Shown: positions 61,025 to 64,000 of the stretch, piece after piece
Layout of the letters: the number at the start of each line of letters is the position of its first letter
Numbering within the stretch: position 1 is the first letter of the stretch
Assembly (NCBI RefSeq): GCF_001039355.2
Contig: NW_019773836.1
Location: 420,539 to 484,538 of the forward strand
Origin: Lingula anatina
Lineage: Eukaryota; Brachiopoda; Lingulata; Lingulida; Lingulidae
Length of the DNA stretch: 64,000 bases
Direction of reading: 5' to 3'
The notes under the pieces: generated by a model
What the model was told of the DNA's origin: nothing
Database searches by the model: none
Seen by the model: only the letters and a program-made list of their open reading frames with translations
Position numbers and translations under genes: made by a program

Positions 61025-61439
61025 TAGACGTGTTATGCTATCTTTGCCTAGTTACATGTATGAAGCAAAAACAAACTGTGGCCTTGCCTCATTAGATAAA
61101 CTCTACCTCCACCAGGACCAAAGACATATTTATCACTGGATATTTATAGATATATCTCTGGTTAAATCCACGGTTATTCTCTGTACTCGCCTCAGAGAAA
61201 ATATCCGCATAATAACTGCGGTCCTGGTAGAGGGTAGATACAAGCCCCCAGGCTGATAGTATGATGTGTAAGATTCCGCGGTATACGTACACATAAGTAA
61301 ATAACCGCCACGCAGGTGCGCCCGTATCGCACGAGCGAGCGATGTACAGATTTCACTTTCTATTTGGGCTGATTGTAATTTTTACACCGTAATTTCTGCT
61401 ATCTACCGGTAGATCTTAAGTAGTGTGACTTTGCAGTCC

Positions 61440-61880
61440 TTCGGAAGGGGGGTATATTTTTATATCGTTGTTACTGTTATCCTCTGTCCATTAAAGTGAG
61501 GAACATGAGACGTTGGGGATATTTAAACTTGCCATTAGGGATGTGCACGTGTCCTTCGAATTTTTGGTGACTATGGGTGTTGCCGTCCCTAGGGGTGGTT
61601 GATTATTATCTTTAAATTTTATTTTCTGCTATGTACCCATAGGTCTTTAGGTTGAGGAAACTAAAATGTCGGGGTGTGCATAGGCACATCATCTTTTTTT
61701 TTTCTTTTTGTGACTAGGGGTATGGCTGACCCTGGGTATGGTTGACTAATATATTACCGTTATTTATTTCATCTCCTAAACCATTCGAATTAGGAACATG
61801 AGTCTTTGGTGCATGAGTGGGCTACATGTGAATTTTAGTGTGACTTGGGGTGTGGCCGCCCCTAGGGGTGGGGTGATTAG
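61440..61880 (+). repeat. ~145 bp degenerate tandem repeat, forward block
   Basis: Three units share 'aggaacatgag', 'tttttggtgacta.gggtgt' and 'gccg.ccctaggggtgg'. The same family appears reversed at 62480-63110 and 63750-64000. Noncoding. Confidence 0.55.
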
Positions 61881-62101
61881 TAGTTTGTCAGAAAATAAAG
61901 ATGATTCCATAGATTGCACTTAAGTCAGATTCCTTGCAGAGTTGGACCGACCCAGTTAGTACGATGTGCGAATCTGAAGGCGGTCTTCGAGTTAGGAAGG
62001 AAGGGAAAATGCAAAGAAAGCAGCAGACAGTACTTAATAACAAACATTCGGTAGTATTCTTGAATAAAGCTCAAGTTAATTAAAACCCATTCAAGACCCA
62101 T

Positions 62102-62243
62102 ACTCTCAGGAATCCTAGGGTCCAAGTCCCGTTGTTCTTTAACATAAAACACACATGTAATAATATTATTACTGCTCTTGGGTAATTAACAGTTTTGTTT
62201 TGTGTTAAGACACAACAGCAGTTAAACGCTAGGATTCCTGAGT
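62102..62243. mobile_element. Foldback element
   Basis: The left arm actctcaggaatcctagg is matched by the inverted right arm ending gctaggattcctgagtg, and the pairing continues through 'gttgt..cttaaca.aaaac'. Arms about 50 bp. Repeated at about 63385-63520 in the second copy of this block. Confidence 0.5.
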
Positions 62244-62479
62244 GTGTAGGGCCTTGAATTAGTTTTGAATTGGATTCCCCAAGAATTTGTACAACTTCTT
62301 GGATTCCCTGACCTATATTTATGCATATGGCTGGAAGTCCATTTAGTTCTGTATGTGCTTCTGCTGTTCTCTACATTTCTCAAGGACCCATGCACATTCA
62401 TTAAAAATGACTGGTTCATCAATCTCCGTTTCATGTACCTAAAATTTAAGGGTATAGAAGGCAGAAATAACGATGTGAA

Positions 62480-62842
62480 AAATAGAATCAACCAGCCCCC
62501 GGAATAGCCACACCTGAAATATCATACTAACATTCCCGGAAACCTATGCATATCCTCAATGGTAAGCTTATCAGCCCGGAAGGTTTTATTTTCTTAACTG
62601 TAATGGCGTAAGGGCAAAAGCACGAATAACGATATAAAATTTAAAATCAACCTCCCCAGGTACGGCCAAACCCAATGTCACAAAAACCCAGAAGGACCCA
62701 TACATGTACACATCCCCAAAGATTTTTCAATCCCCATAGCCTTGCGTTCTCAACTTTATTGGTCTAAGGGCAGATAGCAGGAATTACAATGCCAATTAGA
62801 CTCAACCGCCCCCAGGACTCCCCCCCCCCAAAAAAAAAAAAA

Positions 62843-62882
<40 letters not shown>

Positions 62883-63110
62883 AAAATTGTATGTAGGCAC
62901 GTTCCATGTTCCTAGCATAAAATACGATGTACAAATTAGAATAGACCACCCCCAGGGTCGACCACACAATTTCATACCCCCAAAACCTACAATGATAGGT
63001 TTATTAATCCCTGACGTATCAAGTTCCTAACTATGATGGTTTAGGAAATAACAATGTGAAATAGCATGTATATATAATTGTCCACCCAGGGTAAAGCTTG
63101 CCCATGTCAG
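62480..63110 (-). repeat. ~145 bp degenerate tandem repeat, reverse block
   Basis: Units contain 'cccccagg..cggcca', 'tgtcacaaaaaccca' and 'cacatccc.aaag', which are the reverse complement of the forward-block phrases. An (AT)n run lies at 62848-62880. Confidence 0.55.
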
Positions 63111-63205
63111 CGTACCTAGCCGAGACAACCCCGTCCCCATTCCGATTCTACCTCTATAGAACTTCACACTATGAAGTAGTAATCCTTAAGCTACTCTTAC
63201 AACCN

Positions 63206-63990
63206 AGTCAGATTCCTTGCAGAGTTGGACCGACCCAGTTAGTACGATGTGTGAATCTGAAGGCGGTCTTCGAGTTAGGAAGGAAGGGAAAATGCAGAGA
63301 AAGCAGTAGACAGTACTTAATAACAAACCTTCGGTAGTATTCTTGAATATAGCTCAAGTTAATTAAAGCCCATTCAAGACCCATACTCTCAGGAATCATA
63401 GGGTCCAAGTCCCGTTGTTCTTTAGCATAAAACACACATGTAATTACTGCTCTTAGTTAATTAACGTTTTTGTTTTGTGTTAAGACACAACAGCAGTTAA
63501 ACGCTAGGATTCCTGAGTCTGTGGGGCCTTGAATTAGTTTTTAATTGCATTCCCCAAGAAGTTGTACAACTTCTTGGATTCCCTGACCTATATTTATGCA
63601 TATGGCTGGAAGTCCATTTAGTTCTGTATGTGCTTCTGCTTTTCTCTACATTTCTCAAGGACCCATGCACATTGATTAAAAATGACTGGTTCATCAATCT
63701 CCGTTTCATGTTCCTTAAAATTTAAGGGTATAGATGGCAGAAATAACGATGTGAAAAATAGAATCAACCACCCTGCCACACCTGAAATATCATACATTCC
63801 CGAAAACCTATGCATATCCTCAATGGTGAGCTAATCAGCCCGAAAGGTTTTATGTTCCTAACTGTTATGGCGTAAGGGCAAAAACACGAATAACGATATA
63901 AAATTTAAAATCAATCCCCCCAGGGACGGCCAACCCCCCCCCCCCCCCCCCAATGTCACAAAAACCCAGAAAGACCCATACACATCCCCA
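63206..63990 (+). repeat. Second copy of 61924-62700, starting at an assembly join
   Basis: Begins agtcagattccttgcagagt immediately after the n at 63205 and follows 61924 onward with a few percent difference and small indels. It includes a perfect 20 bp palindrome, aagaagttgtacaacttctt, at about 63556. Probably an unmerged haplotype or contig overlap. Confidence 0.75.
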
Positions 63991-64000
63991 AAGATTTTTC

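Overview
The window looks like nuclear DNA from an animal with an intron-rich, AT-rich genome packed with repeats. Genes are split into short exons with GT-AG introns. Fragments of several LINE types, a Tc1-like transposase, many foldback (MITE-like) elements and microsatellites lie between and inside them. The protein types (secreted multi-EGF protein, VWA plus C-type lectin proteins) and the repeat style suggest a marine invertebrate, perhaps a mollusc or another lophotrochozoan; this is inference, since no species marker is visible. Single n characters at 15917, 16948, 23333, 55004 and 63205 mark unresolved scaffold joins, and several are flanked by duplicated sequence.

Four genes can be built exon by exon, all on the minus strand. 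(1) 3413-16243: OS-9, the ER lectin that recognises trimmed glycans on misfolded proteins, 15 coding exons, 740 residues, with intact MRH-domain binding residues. (2) 28632-47160: a secreted 957-residue protein from 24 phase-1 exons: signal peptide, two [EGF + Cys-rich] pairs, 17 nearly identical calcium-binding EGF exons, one more EGF and a Cys-rich C-terminal domain I do not recognise. (3) and (4) 51752-54474 and 57630-60428: two copies of a four-exon gene for a secreted VWA plus C-type-lectin protein of 360 residues, inside a ~5.9 kb duplication. The duplication joint falls on an n, so the copies may be paralogs or two haplotypes placed in tandem.

Between OS-9 and the EGF gene (16.3-28.6 kb) I see only repeats: an L1-like LINE remnant, a second LINE remnant, at least four copies of a ~620 bp dispersed element, MITEs and minisatellites. 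From 47.3 to 51.7 kb and from 60.9 kb to the end there are further tandem and inverted repeats and no gene I can support.

The most interesting signals are the patchy, replacement-rich divergence of the VWA exon between the two lectin copies; the EGF array, whose exons and introns expanded together in three-exon (~1.1 kb) and one-exon (~0.38 kb) steps; and the uncharacterised C-terminal domain of the EGF protein. OS-9 acts in the ER, the other three proteins should be secreted. Nothing in the sequence ties them into one pathway beyond the shared extracellular nature of the last three.
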